Assembly: GCA_015519975.1 (NCBI GenBank)
Contig: WIAL01000020.1
Span: 28,798-92,797 of the forward strand
Length of the DNA stretch: 64,000 nt
Direction: 5' to 3'
DNA from: Hydrogenothermaceae bacterium
Lineage (GTDB): Bacteria > Aquificota > Aquificia > Aquificales > Hydrogenothermaceae
The notes under the pieces were generated by a model. The model made no database searches. It was not told the DNA's origin and was given only the letters and a program-made list of their open reading frames with translations. Positions within the stretch are counted from its first letter, which is position 1; each line of letters starts with the position of its first letter. Of the stretch, positions 46,614 through 54,714 are shown one piece after another. A program made the translations under genes and the position numbers.

Positions 46614-46850
46614 ATGTTTTCTATATTAACCAAAATATGGATTTTCTTATTTGTAGCTGCTGTTTTAGCAATATCTTTAGTATTCTCAGTTTTTCTATTC
46701 GCAGCAGTTTTAGTTATCGCTGCAATTACTATTCCTTATGTTTACTATCTTAAATGGAAAGCAAAAAAAGAAATGAAAAAAATAGAAAAAGACTGGATAG
46801 AGGTAGAATACACCTGTGAACCTGAAAAAGAGCTTAAAGATAAGTTTTAG
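46614..46850 (+). CDS. Small membrane protein of unknown function
   Basis: Unrecognised 78-residue protein with one long or two short hydrophobic helices (about residues 7-45) followed by a charged, probably cytoplasmic tail (KAKKEMKKIEKDWIEVEY). AGAGG precedes the ATG and TATACT with a nearby inverted copy (46574-46591) may be the promoter. Its stop overlaps the convergent dehydrogenase gene by four bases. Confidence 0.7.
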   Translation: MFSILTKIWIFLFVAAVLAISLVFSVFLFAAVLVIAAITIPYVYYLKWKAKKEMKKIEKDWIEVEYTCEPEKELKDKF

Positions 46851-47710
46851 GATATATTTGAAAGTTTTTTAAACACTTCAAAGACTGCTGAAAAATCTAA
46901 ATCTGAAAGATTATTTGCTTTTGCGCTATTGTAAAACTCTCTAGAAGTAGAAGTAAATTGTGAAGCTACTCCCAGCTTATTTGCAACATCTAAAGCATAT
47001 GATAAGTCTTTATGAATAAGATTAACAGAAAAATGGGTTGAGTAATCCTCATTTAAGAGTTTTTCTTTTTTTGCATCTAAAACCATAGATTTTCCGGCAC
47101 CATTTTCAAGAACTTTTAAAGCCAGTTTCTCATCAATACCAGCTTTCTTTACAAATGAATAAGCTTCACACAAAACATTTAAAAATGAACCTAAAACAGT
47201 ATTATTTATAAGCTTCATAGTTGATGCCATACCATAATCACCCATATAAAATATCTCTTTTCCAAGTACTGAAAATATATCGAGGTTGTTTTTATAAGTG
47301 CTTTCATCTCCGCTTACAACTATTGTTAATAGTCCCTTTTGAGCTGGTACAACACTGCCTATAACCGGAGCTTCTAAAAAATCTGACCCTTTTGTTATAA
47401 GCATTTCAGCAACTTTTTTTGCTGTTTCAGGATGGATAGTAGTCATATCAATAAAAAGTTTGTCCTTTATATCAAATTGAACAATTTTTGAGTAAATATC
47501 AAGAACAGAATTTGAATCAAAAAGCATTGTTATAATAATTTCTCTGTCTTTTATAAGTTCTTCCAATGTCTCAACATAAGGAAGTCCGCTATTTTTTGCT
47601 TTTTCAATAGTTCTATTCCAAACTTTAATATCAAATCCTGCATTTTTTAAATTTGTAGCCATAGGAAGGCCCATGTGACCAAGACCGATCCAGCCAACTT
47701 TCTTAGCCAA
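46847..47710 (-). CDS. 3-hydroxyisobutyrate-dehydrogenase-family oxidoreductase
   Basis: NAD(P)-dependent beta-hydroxyacid dehydrogenase; the glyoxylate/succinic semialdehyde reductase branch is plausible. The nucleotide motif is VGWIGLGHMGLPMATNL at the very start; the substrate loop is EAPVIGSVVPAQKG; the catalytic Lys is in MKLINNTVLG. Start chosen as TTG at 47710 (287 residues): AAGGAGG lies just upstream within the secG end, and the product then starts MAKKVGWIG as usual. The longer GTG start at 47728 would put the ribosome-binding site inside the gene. Confidence 0.88.
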   Translation of the reverse strand: MAKKVGWIGLGHMGLPMATNLKNAGFDIKVWNRTIEKAKNSGLPYVETLEELIKDREIIITMLFDSNSVLDIYSKIVQFDIKDKLFIDMTTIHPETAKKVAEMLITKGSDFLEAPVIGSVVPAQKGLLTIVVSGDESTYKNNLDIFSVLGKEIFYMGDYGMASTMKLINNTVLGSFLNVLCEAYSFVKKAGIDEKLALKVLENGAGKSMVLDAKKEKLLNEDYSTHFSVNLIHKDLSYALDVANKLGVASQFTSTSREFYNSAKANNLSDLDFSAVFEVFKKLSNIS

Positions 47711-47711
47711 A

Positions 47712-48026
47712 TTATTTTCCTCCTTCACCTTTTACAGGTTGACTTACAGGAACATTATCTGGAATTTCATGAATTACTGTTTTCTTAGTTTCGTAATGAT
47801 TTATTAAAGAAAGTGCAAGAACGAGAGCTAGAAAAATTCCTCCTAGCCAATAAGTTAGCTTTGTCAAAAATGTAGTAGCTCCTGCTCCCAAAACTGCAGC
47901 AGCTGCCCCCGAACCAAAGACAGCTCCGATTTCAGAACCTTTTGTTTTCTGCATTAGTATTAAAATAACAAGTAAAATTCCATCTATTACCAGCAAAATA
48001 GATAATATTGTATATAAAAGTTCCAA
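47712..48026 (-). CDS. secG: Preprotein translocase subunit SecG
   Basis: Small Sec translocon subunit of 104 residues with two membrane helices (about 3-24 and 55-75). The linker holds the family motif LMQKTKGSEIGAVFGSG, where the usual QxxKGxGLG segment is slightly changed. Start is TTG at 48026, supported by GGAGG seven bases upstream. It lies between tpiA and a dehydrogenase; tpiA-secG linkage is common in bacteria. Confidence 0.94.
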   Translation of the reverse strand: MELLYTILSILLVIDGILLVILILMQKTKGSEIGAVFGSGAAAAVLGAGATTFLTKLTYWLGGIFLALVLALSLINHYETKKTVIHEIPDNVPVSQPVKGEGGK

Positions 48027-48027
48027 A

Positions 48028-48798
48028 TTAAACCTCCAGTACTTTTGTGATAATTTTATAAAATCTATTCGGGTCTAAACTTGCAGATCCTACCAAAAAT
48101 CCATTAACATTTGGTTGTTTTATAAGATCAGAAGCATTGTTTTCATTCACACTTCCACCATATAATATTCTTGTTTTATCATCATTTCCTTTAGACATTT
48201 CATTTATTAAACTTCTGATAAATTTGTGAACTTCTTCAGCTTGCTCAGGAGTAGCATTTTTTCCTGTTCCAATTGCCCAAACCGGCTCATAAGCTATATC
48301 TAAGAACGGCATATCTTTTTCTATTCCTGCAAGACCTTTTCTTATTTGCGCTTCAACAACATTTAAAGTTTTTCCAAGTTCTCTTTCTTCTAATGTTTCA
48401 CCAACACATAATATAGGTCTTAATCCATGTTCTATAGCTGAAAACATCTTTTTATTTATAAGCTCATCTTTTTCACCAAAAATATGTCTCCTTTCTGAAT
48501 GTCCTAGAATCACATAATCAACTTCAAGTTCGTTAAGCATTAATGGAGATATTTCTCCTGTATATGCTCCCTTTTCTTCATAGTACATATTTTGAGCGCC
48601 GAGCTTTACATTATACTCACCTTCTTTTTTAGCAGCATCTAGCTTTATTGAAGCTGAGGAAAGAGCTGTGAAAGGCGGGGCTATCATTATTTCAACTTCA
48701 AATAAGTCTTTAACTGAAGGTAAAAAAAGTTCTAAATATTCAAGTGTATCAGTTACAGTTTTATTCATTTTCCAGTTTGCAGCAATTAGATATTTCAT
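48028..48798 (-). CDS. tpiA: Triosephosphate isomerase
   Basis: Interconverts dihydroxyacetone phosphate and glyceraldehyde 3-phosphate. The catalytic Lys is in ANWKMNKT (residues 7-14), His in ILGHSERR and Glu in AYEPVWAIGTGK; the phosphate loop is ILYGGSVNENN. The length of 256 residues is normal. AGGGGA at the end of gpmA serves as its ribosome-binding site. Confidence 0.98.
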   Translation of the reverse strand: MKYLIAANWKMNKTVTDTLEYLELFLPSVKDLFEVEIMIAPPFTALSSASIKLDAAKKEGEYNVKLGAQNMYYEEKGAYTGEISPLMLNELEVDYVILGHSERRHIFGEKDELINKKMFSAIEHGLRPILCVGETLEERELGKTLNVVEAQIRKGLAGIEKDMPFLDIAYEPVWAIGTGKNATPEQAEEVHKFIRSLINEMSKGNDDKTRILYGGSVNENNASDLIKQPNVNGFLVGSASLDPNRFYKIITKVLEV

Positions 48799-48799
48799 A

Positions 48800-49414
48800 C
48801 TATTCCCCTAAATGTCTTATTTCTTTGTTAACTATATTTTCATTTTCATCAAGTTCATAAACTATCGGTGTTCCAGTTGGAATTTCCACTTTTATAATTT
48901 CATCTGGACCTAATTTCTCAAGATACATAACTATACTTCTCAAAGAATTTCCATGGGCAACAACTAAAACGTCTCTTCCATCTTTTATATCACCCATTAT
49001 AGCCCTTTCTAAAAATGGTATAGTCCTTTCAGCTGTATCTTTTAAAGATTCTCCTTCAGGTGGTGGAATATCATAACTTCTTCTCCATAAATGAACAATC
49101 TCTTTTCCCCATTTTTCTCTTGCTCTATCTTTATTCAAGCCTTGTAAAGCTCCGTAATGTCTTTCATTTAAAGCCTGATCTTTTATTACTGGAATTAAAA
49201 GTCCAATTGTTTCAAGTATAATTCTAAGAGTTTCTTGAGCCCTTGTAAGCATTGAGGTATACGCAACATCAAATCTAATATCTTTTAAAAGCTCACCTGC
49301 TTTATAAGCTTCCTCTTTTCCTTTTTCTGTAAGCGGTACATCTATCCATCCTGTAAATCTATTTTGTAAGTTCCAAACAGACTGTCCGTGTCTAACTAAA
49401 ACAAGTTTAGGCAT
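48800..49414 (-). CDS. gpmA: 2,3-bisphosphoglycerate-dependent phosphoglycerate mutase (short)
   Basis: Histidine-phosphatase-superfamily enzyme. The phosphohistidine is in LVRHGQSVWN (His8), with NRFTGWIDVPLTEKG, LNERHYGALQGLNK and VVAHGNSLRS completing the dPGM signature. At 204 residues it is shorter than E. coli GpmA (about 250) but matches short bacterial dPGMs. It lies with tpiA in a glycolysis/gluconeogenesis run. AGGGGGT precedes the ATG. Confidence 0.93.
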   Translation of the reverse strand: MPKLVLVRHGQSVWNLQNRFTGWIDVPLTEKGKEEAYKAGELLKDIRFDVAYTSMLTRAQETLRIILETIGLLIPVIKDQALNERHYGALQGLNKDRAREKWGKEIVHLWRRSYDIPPPEGESLKDTAERTIPFLERAIMGDIKDGRDVLVVAHGNSLRSIVMYLEKLGPDEIIKVEIPTGTPIVYELDENENIVNKEIRHLGE

Positions 49415-49448
49415 TTTTACCCCCTAAAAACTATTTTTAACTATTATA

Positions 49449-50363
49449 CTACCCAAGGAGAGCTTCCACAAAATTCTCAGGGTCAAAAGGTTGAAGGTCT
49501 TCTATATCCTCACCAACTCCTATAAACTTTATAGGTATTTTTAATTTTTGACATATAGGAATAAGAACTCCACCTTTCGCAGTCCCATCAAGCTTTGTAA
49601 TTACAATACCTGTAACATCTGTAGCCTGTTTAAAAACTTCCGCCTGCTTTATGGAATTTTGACCTATTGTTCCATCTAAGACTAAAAGTGTTTCACAAGG
49701 CTGATTTGGAGAAAATTTTTGAATAGTTTTTTTAATTTTTTGAAGTTCTTTCATTAAATGTTCTTTTGTATGGAGTCTTCCAGCTGTATCAACTAAAACT
49801 ATATCATCTCCTCTTGCTTTTGCAGAATTTACAGCATCATAAACAACAGCTGCTGGATCTGCTCCTGCCTGATGTTTAACAATACGAGCTCCAACTCTAT
49901 CGGCCCAGACCTCAAGCTGTTCAATAGCTGCTGCTCTAAATGTATCAGCTGCAGCTAAAACTACTGATTTACCCTCTCTTTTTAAAAGAGCTGCAAGCTT
50001 ACCTACTGTAGTTGTTTTTCCACTTCCATTAATACCTAAAAACAAAATAACGTCAGGTTTTTCACCAATTAAATTTAACTGCCCTCTGCAGCAGCTCAAA
50101 ATTTCCACAAGTTTTTCTTTTAAAAGCTGTTTTAACTGCTCACCATCTTTTATTTTTCTTTTTTTGCTTTCTTTTTTTAAAAAATCTATTATTTCTTCTG
50201 TTGCTTCTACTCCAACATCTGCTTTCAAAAGTGCAAATTCTACTTCTTCAAATAAAGATTCATCTATGCTTCTTGCAAAATTTAGTACAGATAAACTTTC
50301 GGAAAGCTGTTTTTTTGTTTTATTAAGACCTTTTTTTAATCTATCAACTACAGATTTAAACAT
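49449..50363 (-). CDS. ftsY: Signal recognition particle receptor FtsY
   Basis: Membrane-associated GTPase that receives SRP-ribosome complexes. Start chosen at 50363 (304 residues), since AGAGGT lies seven bases before that ATG and the product begins MFKSVVDRLKKGLNKTK, the usual membrane-targeting helix; the open frame has an earlier ATG at 50387 without a clear site. The GTPase motif is GINGSGKTT (about 110-118), with DTAGRLHTKEHLM and TKLDGTAKGG. Short compared with the E. coli protein because it lacks the acidic A domain, as in many thermophiles. Confidence 0.96.
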   Translation of the reverse strand: MFKSVVDRLKKGLNKTKKQLSESLSVLNFARSIDESLFEEVEFALLKADVGVEATEEIIDFLKKESKKRKIKDGEQLKQLLKEKLVEILSCCRGQLNLIGEKPDVILFLGINGSGKTTTVGKLAALLKREGKSVVLAAADTFRAAAIEQLEVWADRVGARIVKHQAGADPAAVVYDAVNSAKARGDDIVLVDTAGRLHTKEHLMKELQKIKKTIQKFSPNQPCETLLVLDGTIGQNSIKQAEVFKQATDVTGIVITKLDGTAKGGVLIPICQKLKIPIKFIGVGEDIEDLQPFDPENFVEALLG

Positions 50364-50460
50364 ATTTAACCTCTGGGAAATTTGCATTTAGAAATTTATG
50401 TACTTATTATAAAATATAAACTGACGAAAATATAAATGAAATTTTATTACGGAGGGAAAG

Positions 50461-50754
50461 ATGAAAAATTTTGCCATTATTATATCTTCTCTAATACTAA
50501 TAAGCAGTTCAGTTTTTGCAGAAGAAACAGTCACCGAATTGCTAGATGAAGCGCAAAATTCTGTAAAAATGGCATTTGAAGCAAATAGTGATAAAAAATC
50601 TCCTTATGAATATGCAAAAGCTATAACTTTCTATGAGATTGCAAAAGAGGAAACTTCAAAGCTTAATGTAGAAGCAGGAAAAGCAGCTGCTTTAAAATCT
50701 ATTGAATGGGCTTTAAGGGCTATATCAAATGCTTACATGGGAGGAGAAAAATGA
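50461..50754 (+). CDS. Exported helical protein, DUF4398-like
   Basis: The 97-residue product has a signal peptide (MKNFAIIISSLILISSSVFA) and a helical mature part containing YEYAKAITFYEIAKEETSKLN and AGKAAALKSIEWALRAISNA. The repeated A-x-x-Y-x-x-A pattern resembles DUF4398-type helical hairpins that precede OmpA domains in many envelope proteins. Here the OmpA-like domain is encoded by the next gene, overlapping by four bases. A GGAGGG site lies upstream. Confidence 0.75.
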   Translation: MKNFAIIISSLILISSSVFAEETVTELLDEAQNSVKMAFEANSDKKSPYEYAKAITFYEIAKEETSKLNVEAGKAAALKSIEWALRAISNAYMGGEK

Positions 50755-51512
50755 GAGCTTTTTTAATAACATTAGCTATATCTGCAGTTTCATTTGCTTC
50801 CGTTAATGAACTTGATGATAAATTAAAAAAACTTTATTCATTACATGCTTTAGAATGTGCACCTGAGGAACTTGGAAAAGCTGAAAGTTATATTGAAACG
50901 TTAAAAGGATTAAAGATAAAAGAAGATGGAGAAATAAAGAAAGTAAGTGTAAGTGATATAGATAAATTAATATATGAAAATAAAGCTAGAATTTATCTTG
51001 CAAAAGCAGAAAAAAAAGTGTTTAGTGATATAGATAATGATGGAACTCCATGTTACAAAGAAATAGAAGATGGAACTAACCCATTTGTCTCAGACAAAAG
51101 ATATGTAAAGGTTAAAAAACCTGAAAAAGTTACTAAGGTAAAAAAAGAAAAGAAACCAGAATTTAAACCTTTAAAAACCCATGCAAGAATACATTTTGAA
51201 TTTGATAGTGCAAAGGTAAAAAAAGAATATCTACCTTATCTTAATGTCATTTCAAGATATTTAAAAACACATAAAAACTTAAAAGTAAAAATAATAGGAT
51301 ACACAGATAGTATAGGACCTAAATCTTATAACAATAAACTTGCACTTAGAAGGGCAAAAGCTGTAAAAAATTATCTAATTAAAATGGGTGTTAATCCAAA
51401 TAGAATTGAAATAGTAGGAAAAGGTAAAGAAGATTATTTATTTGACAATAAAACCAAATTAAACAGATTTACAAACAGAAGAGCAGAATTTTTCGTTATG
51501 GAAACAAAGTAA
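50751..51512 (+). CDS. OmpA-like peptidoglycan-binding protein with TSP3-like motif
   Basis: The ATG at 50751 (253 residues) is chosen because GGAGG precedes it and the product starts with a signal peptide (MRAFLITLAISAVSFA); the open frame runs 15 codons further upstream without a leader. A helical region is followed by a calcium-type TSP3-like motif (DIDNDGTPCYKEIEDGTNPF), a Lys/Pro linker, and an OmpA C-terminal domain (about 145-253) with IHFEFDSAKV, GYTDSIGPKSYN and LALRRAKAV. It probably anchors the outer membrane to peptidoglycan. Confidence 0.9.
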   Translation: MRAFLITLAISAVSFASVNELDDKLKKLYSLHALECAPEELGKAESYIETLKGLKIKEDGEIKKVSVSDIDKLIYENKARIYLAKAEKKVFSDIDNDGTPCYKEIEDGTNPFVSDKRYVKVKKPEKVTKVKKEKKPEFKPLKTHARIHFEFDSAKVKKEYLPYLNVISRYLKTHKNLKVKIIGYTDSIGPKSYNNKLALRRAKAVKNYLIKMGVNPNRIEIVGKGKEDYLFDNKTKLNRFTNRRAEFFVMETK

Positions 51513-51521
51513 GGAGATAAA

Positions 51522-52010
51522 TTGGCATCTGGAAGGACACATGACATAATAAATTTAATTGCTTTACCTCCGATTGTTTATTATTTATCTCCTTCAGATT
51601 TTCCTTTTTTTGTTGGAGGATATATGGCTGGAACATTTTTTTTAACTCCAGATGTTGATACATATCACTCTAAGCCTGTAAAAAGATGGAAATTTTTAAA
51701 ATTTATATGGAAGCCATACACTAAATTTTCAAAACATAGGGGAATATCTCATATACCTTTTTACGGCTCTTTAACAAAGCTACTTTATTTGCTGATAATA
51801 TTTTACATAGTATACTTTGGAGTAGTTTTTGGGTTAAATTATATAGGAATAAAAACCACTATTATCAATTTAAATGAAAACAATCTAAAAGAACTGCTTT
51901 TAAATATTCATACAATTTCCTTTCTGATGGGGTTATTTATGGCTGAAATCATGCACATTTTAGTTGATATAGTTTATTCTTCATTAAAAAAGGTGAAGTT
52001 GATTAGATGA
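51522..52010 (+). CDS. DUF2227-type putative metal-binding membrane protein
   Basis: Membrane protein of 162 residues. The N-terminal ASGRTHDIINL and DVDTYHSKP with later SKHRGISHIPFYG carry several His and Asp residues in an arrangement typical of the DUF2227/YdjM-like family of putative metal-dependent membrane hydrolases. About four hydrophobic segments are present. Start is TTG at 51522 with AAGGAG upstream. It overlaps the protease gene by four bases. Confidence 0.75.
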   Translation: MASGRTHDIINLIALPPIVYYLSPSDFPFFVGGYMAGTFFLTPDVDTYHSKPVKRWKFLKFIWKPYTKFSKHRGISHIPFYGSLTKLLYLLIIFYIVYFGVVFGLNYIGIKTTIINLNENNLKELLLNIHTISFLMGLFMAEIMHILVDIVYSSLKKVKLIR

Positions 52011-53098
52011 AATTCAGCCCTATACCTCTTTTTAGAGTTTTTGGAATACAAATTAATTTAGATTATAGTTGGTTTATAGTTTTTTTATTAATCACATTTA
52101 CTTTGGCAGAATATTTTTATCCTTATTTTTATCCAAACTATTCAGCTATTATTTACTGGCTATTTGGAGCTATATCTGCAATTCTTTTATTTGCATCTGT
52201 ACTACTTCATGAATTATCACACTCTTTAGTAGCGCTAAAATTTGGTATACCTGTTAAGGAGATAAACCTTTTCATTTTCGGTGGTGTAGCTATGATTGAG
52301 GAAGAAGCCCATTCTCCAAAAGAAGAGTTTCTTATAGCAATAGCTGGCCCTTTAATGAGTTTTTCTTTAGGGATATTCTTTTTAATTTTGGTTCTTTTAT
52401 ATCCTGTAGATGACATATTTAATGGGCTTATAAATTATTTAATGTATGTAAATTTTATAATTGGATTTTTTAATCTTATACCTGCTTTTCCTTTAGATGG
52501 AGGGAGAATTTTAAGGTCTATACTTTGGAGAAAAAAAGATTTATTAACTGCTACAAAAATAACCTCAACTCTTGGTAAGTATTTTGGATATTTTTTAATT
52601 TTCATAGGAATTCTTTATATAATTCAGGGAAATTTTGTCAATGGCGGATGGTCAATACTCCTTGGAATGTTTATAACTCAGGCTGCAAAAGTTTCATATG
52701 AAGAATCAAAACTTTCTTACGTGCTGTCAAAATACAAAGTCGAGCAGTTTATGACAACTTTAAAACCACTTTTTTACAACAGTCCAGTAAATGAGCTTAT
52801 AGATTTTTACCAACCTTTTTACCACATAAATTATTTTCCGGTTATTGGCAAGGACGGGCGTTTTTACATTGTAGATATTAACGAAATTAAAAATAAAGAA
52901 GGAACCCTGGAAAAATACTTGGAAGATATAAAATGTTTTGTATCTCCATACGATAGCTTATTTAAAGCACTTAAAATAATGAACAAATGTAATATGGATG
53001 AACTTCCAGTTATATATAAAAATACTTTCCTTGGTATAATAAAAAGAAGCCAAATTGAAAACCTTTTAGAAAATATGTTGCTAGGAGAAAAGATATAA
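52007..53098 (+). CDS. Site-2-protease-family metalloprotease with CBS region
   Basis: Intramembrane zinc protease (M50) of 363 residues. The zinc motif is HELSH (68-72) in LLHELSHSLVALKFG, and the third ligand is in PAFPLDGGRILRS (Asp164). About six membrane segments are followed by a C-terminal part (about 240-355) that looks like a CBS pair (VSPYDSLFKALKIMNKCNMDELPVI, then FLGIIKRSQI). Such proteins cleave membrane-bound regulators; no anti-sigma partner is adjacent. Confidence 0.92.
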   Translation: MKFSPIPLFRVFGIQINLDYSWFIVFLLITFTLAEYFYPYFYPNYSAIIYWLFGAISAILLFASVLLHELSHSLVALKFGIPVKEINLFIFGGVAMIEEEAHSPKEEFLIAIAGPLMSFSLGIFFLILVLLYPVDDIFNGLINYLMYVNFIIGFFNLIPAFPLDGGRILRSILWRKKDLLTATKITSTLGKYFGYFLIFIGILYIIQGNFVNGGWSILLGMFITQAAKVSYEESKLSYVLSKYKVEQFMTTLKPLFYNSPVNELIDFYQPFYHINYFPVIGKDGRFYIVDINEIKNKEGTLEKYLEDIKCFVSPYDSLFKALKIMNKCNMDELPVIYKNTFLGIIKRSQIENLLENMLLGEKI

Positions 53099-53521
53099 AT
53101 GAAATTTAAAATACTGTTATTAACATTTTTTGGTCTTTTTATAACTGCATGTCAGGAACTTCCCCCTGAAGCCTATTTAATTGATAAATATAAAATACAA
53201 GGTAAAGTTTATATTGATGACAAAATTAAAAATCAGTGTAAAGGTACTCTTTTTATAATTGTTAGAAAAGGTTCTTCTCCACAGCCTTTAGCAGTAAAAA
53301 GGTCTTTACATCCGGATTTTCCATATGATTTTACAATTACACCTGCAGATGTTTTAATGCCTGAAAGAGCGAACGAATTTGAAGGTGAGCTTATACTTAT
53401 GGCAAGAATATCAAAATCAGGAAGTCCCATGCCTCAAAAAGGGGACTGCGAATCAGATGCACTTGTAGTAAATGCAGGTGATAAAGACATAAAATTACTT
53501 ATAAAGAATATAGTCAAATGA
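53099..53521 (+). CDS. Lipoprotein with a CcmI (CycH) C-terminal-type domain
   Basis: Lipoprotein of 140 residues with lipobox FITAC (Cys18). The mature part has the order GKVYIDDK, GTLFIIVRKGSSPQPLAVKR, FPYDFTITPADVLMP, ELILMARISKSGSPMPQKGD. This matches the periplasmic domain found at the C-terminus of the cytochrome c maturation protein CcmI/CycH, here without membrane helices or TPRs. In that pathway the domain handles apocytochrome c. The link to the multiheme cytochrome is inferred. It overlaps cinA by four bases. Confidence 0.72.
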   Translation: MKFKILLLTFFGLFITACQELPPEAYLIDKYKIQGKVYIDDKIKNQCKGTLFIIVRKGSSPQPLAVKRSLHPDFPYDFTITPADVLMPERANEFEGELILMARISKSGSPMPQKGDCESDALVVNAGDKDIKLLIKNIVK

Positions 53522-54714
53522 AAGTATCGATATTAATAACAGGTTCGGAATTTACTAAAGGTTTAAAACAGGACAAAAACGGTCCTTATATTGCCAAAAA
53601 ATGCTTTGAAAAAGGGCTAAATGTTTCCTCAATAATAATAACTTCAGATGAACAGTATGAAATTGAAACTTATTTAAAGATTGCTCTGGATAAATCTGAT
53701 ATTGTTTTCATTTCAGGTGGGCTTGGTCCTACTGAAGATGATAAAACAAGAGTAGCAGTATCAGAAGCTTTAGGAGTGCCTTTAGTTTATAATGAAGAAT
53801 GGCTGAAAAAGTTAAAAGAAAGATATAAAGAAACTGGAAAAGAGTTTTCTCAAGAAAGAAAAAAAATGGCACAAATTCCTTTTAGGGCAAAGCCTATTGA
53901 AAATCCTATTGGTAATGCCCTTGGATTTATCAAAGTTCTTAATGACGTACAAAAAGCTGTAATAGCTCTTCCAGGTGTCCCATCAGAAATGAAATTAATG
54001 CTCTATAAGGCTTTTGAATATCTTCAGCTACACCAGCAAAAAGGATTTGTTCATATTTTTAGAACATACGGTAAAGATGAAGTAGAAATTGATGAGATAC
54101 TAAAAGATATTGATAAAAAAATATTAAATGCCTCACCTTACGGAATAGATATTTATATATGGGAAGATAATGAGCTTTTTCTAGAAAATAAAGTAAGAGT
54201 AATTAAAGAAAGGCTTGGAAATTTAATTTACTCTGAAGATGAAACTCCAATAGAAGAAGTTGTAGGAAAACTTCTAAAAGAAAAAGGTCTAACCTTATCT
54301 ACAGCTGAATCTTCGACAGGAGGTTTAATCGCATCAAGAATAGTAAATGTTCCAGGAAGTTCAGCTTATTTTATGGGAAGTGTTGTAGCTTACTCAAATG
54401 AAGTTAAAGAAAATTTGCTTAAAGTTTCAAAACAAGATTTAGAAAAATACGGGGCAGTAAGCAAGCCAGTTGCAGAGCAAATGGCAAAAGGTGTTAAAAA
54501 CTTATTAAAAACAAATATTTCTTTAAGTGATACTGGTATTGCTGGTCCTACTGGAGAAACTCCAGAAAAGCCTCTTGGACTTCATTACATTGCACTGGCT
54601 GTACCTGATAAAACTCAAGTTGAAAAAGTTATATTTAAAGGAAATAGAAATGATGTAAGGTTAAGAGTTTCCCAGCATGCTTTAAATATGCTCAGACTTT
54701 ATTTAACTATATAG
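53518..54714 (+). CDS. cinA: CinA-family protein (molybdopterin-binding domain plus NMN amidohydrolase)
   Basis: Two-domain protein of 398 residues. The N-terminal MoaB-like domain (about 1-165) has ITGSEF, FISGGLGPTEDD and ALPGVPSEMKLML. The C-terminal domain (about 245-398) has STAESSTGGLIASR and SDTGIAGPTGETPEKPLG, the nicotinamide mononucleotide amidohydrolase part. In characterised relatives it recycles pyridine nucleotides and hydrolyses ADP-ribose. Its end overlaps the convergent GGDEF gene by eight bases. Confidence 0.94.
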   Translation: MKVSILITGSEFTKGLKQDKNGPYIAKKCFEKGLNVSSIIITSDEQYEIETYLKIALDKSDIVFISGGLGPTEDDKTRVAVSEALGVPLVYNEEWLKKLKERYKETGKEFSQERKKMAQIPFRAKPIENPIGNALGFIKVLNDVQKAVIALPGVPSEMKLMLYKAFEYLQLHQQKGFVHIFRTYGKDEVEIDEILKDIDKKILNASPYGIDIYIWEDNELFLENKVRVIKERLGNLIYSEDETPIEEVVGKLLKEKGLTLSTAESSTGGLIASRIVNVPGSSAYFMGSVVAYSNEVKENLLKVSKQDLEKYGAVSKPVAEQMAKGVKNLLKTNISLSDTGIAGPTGETPEKPLGLHYIALAVPDKTQVEKVIFKGNRNDVRLRVSQHALNMLRLYLTI

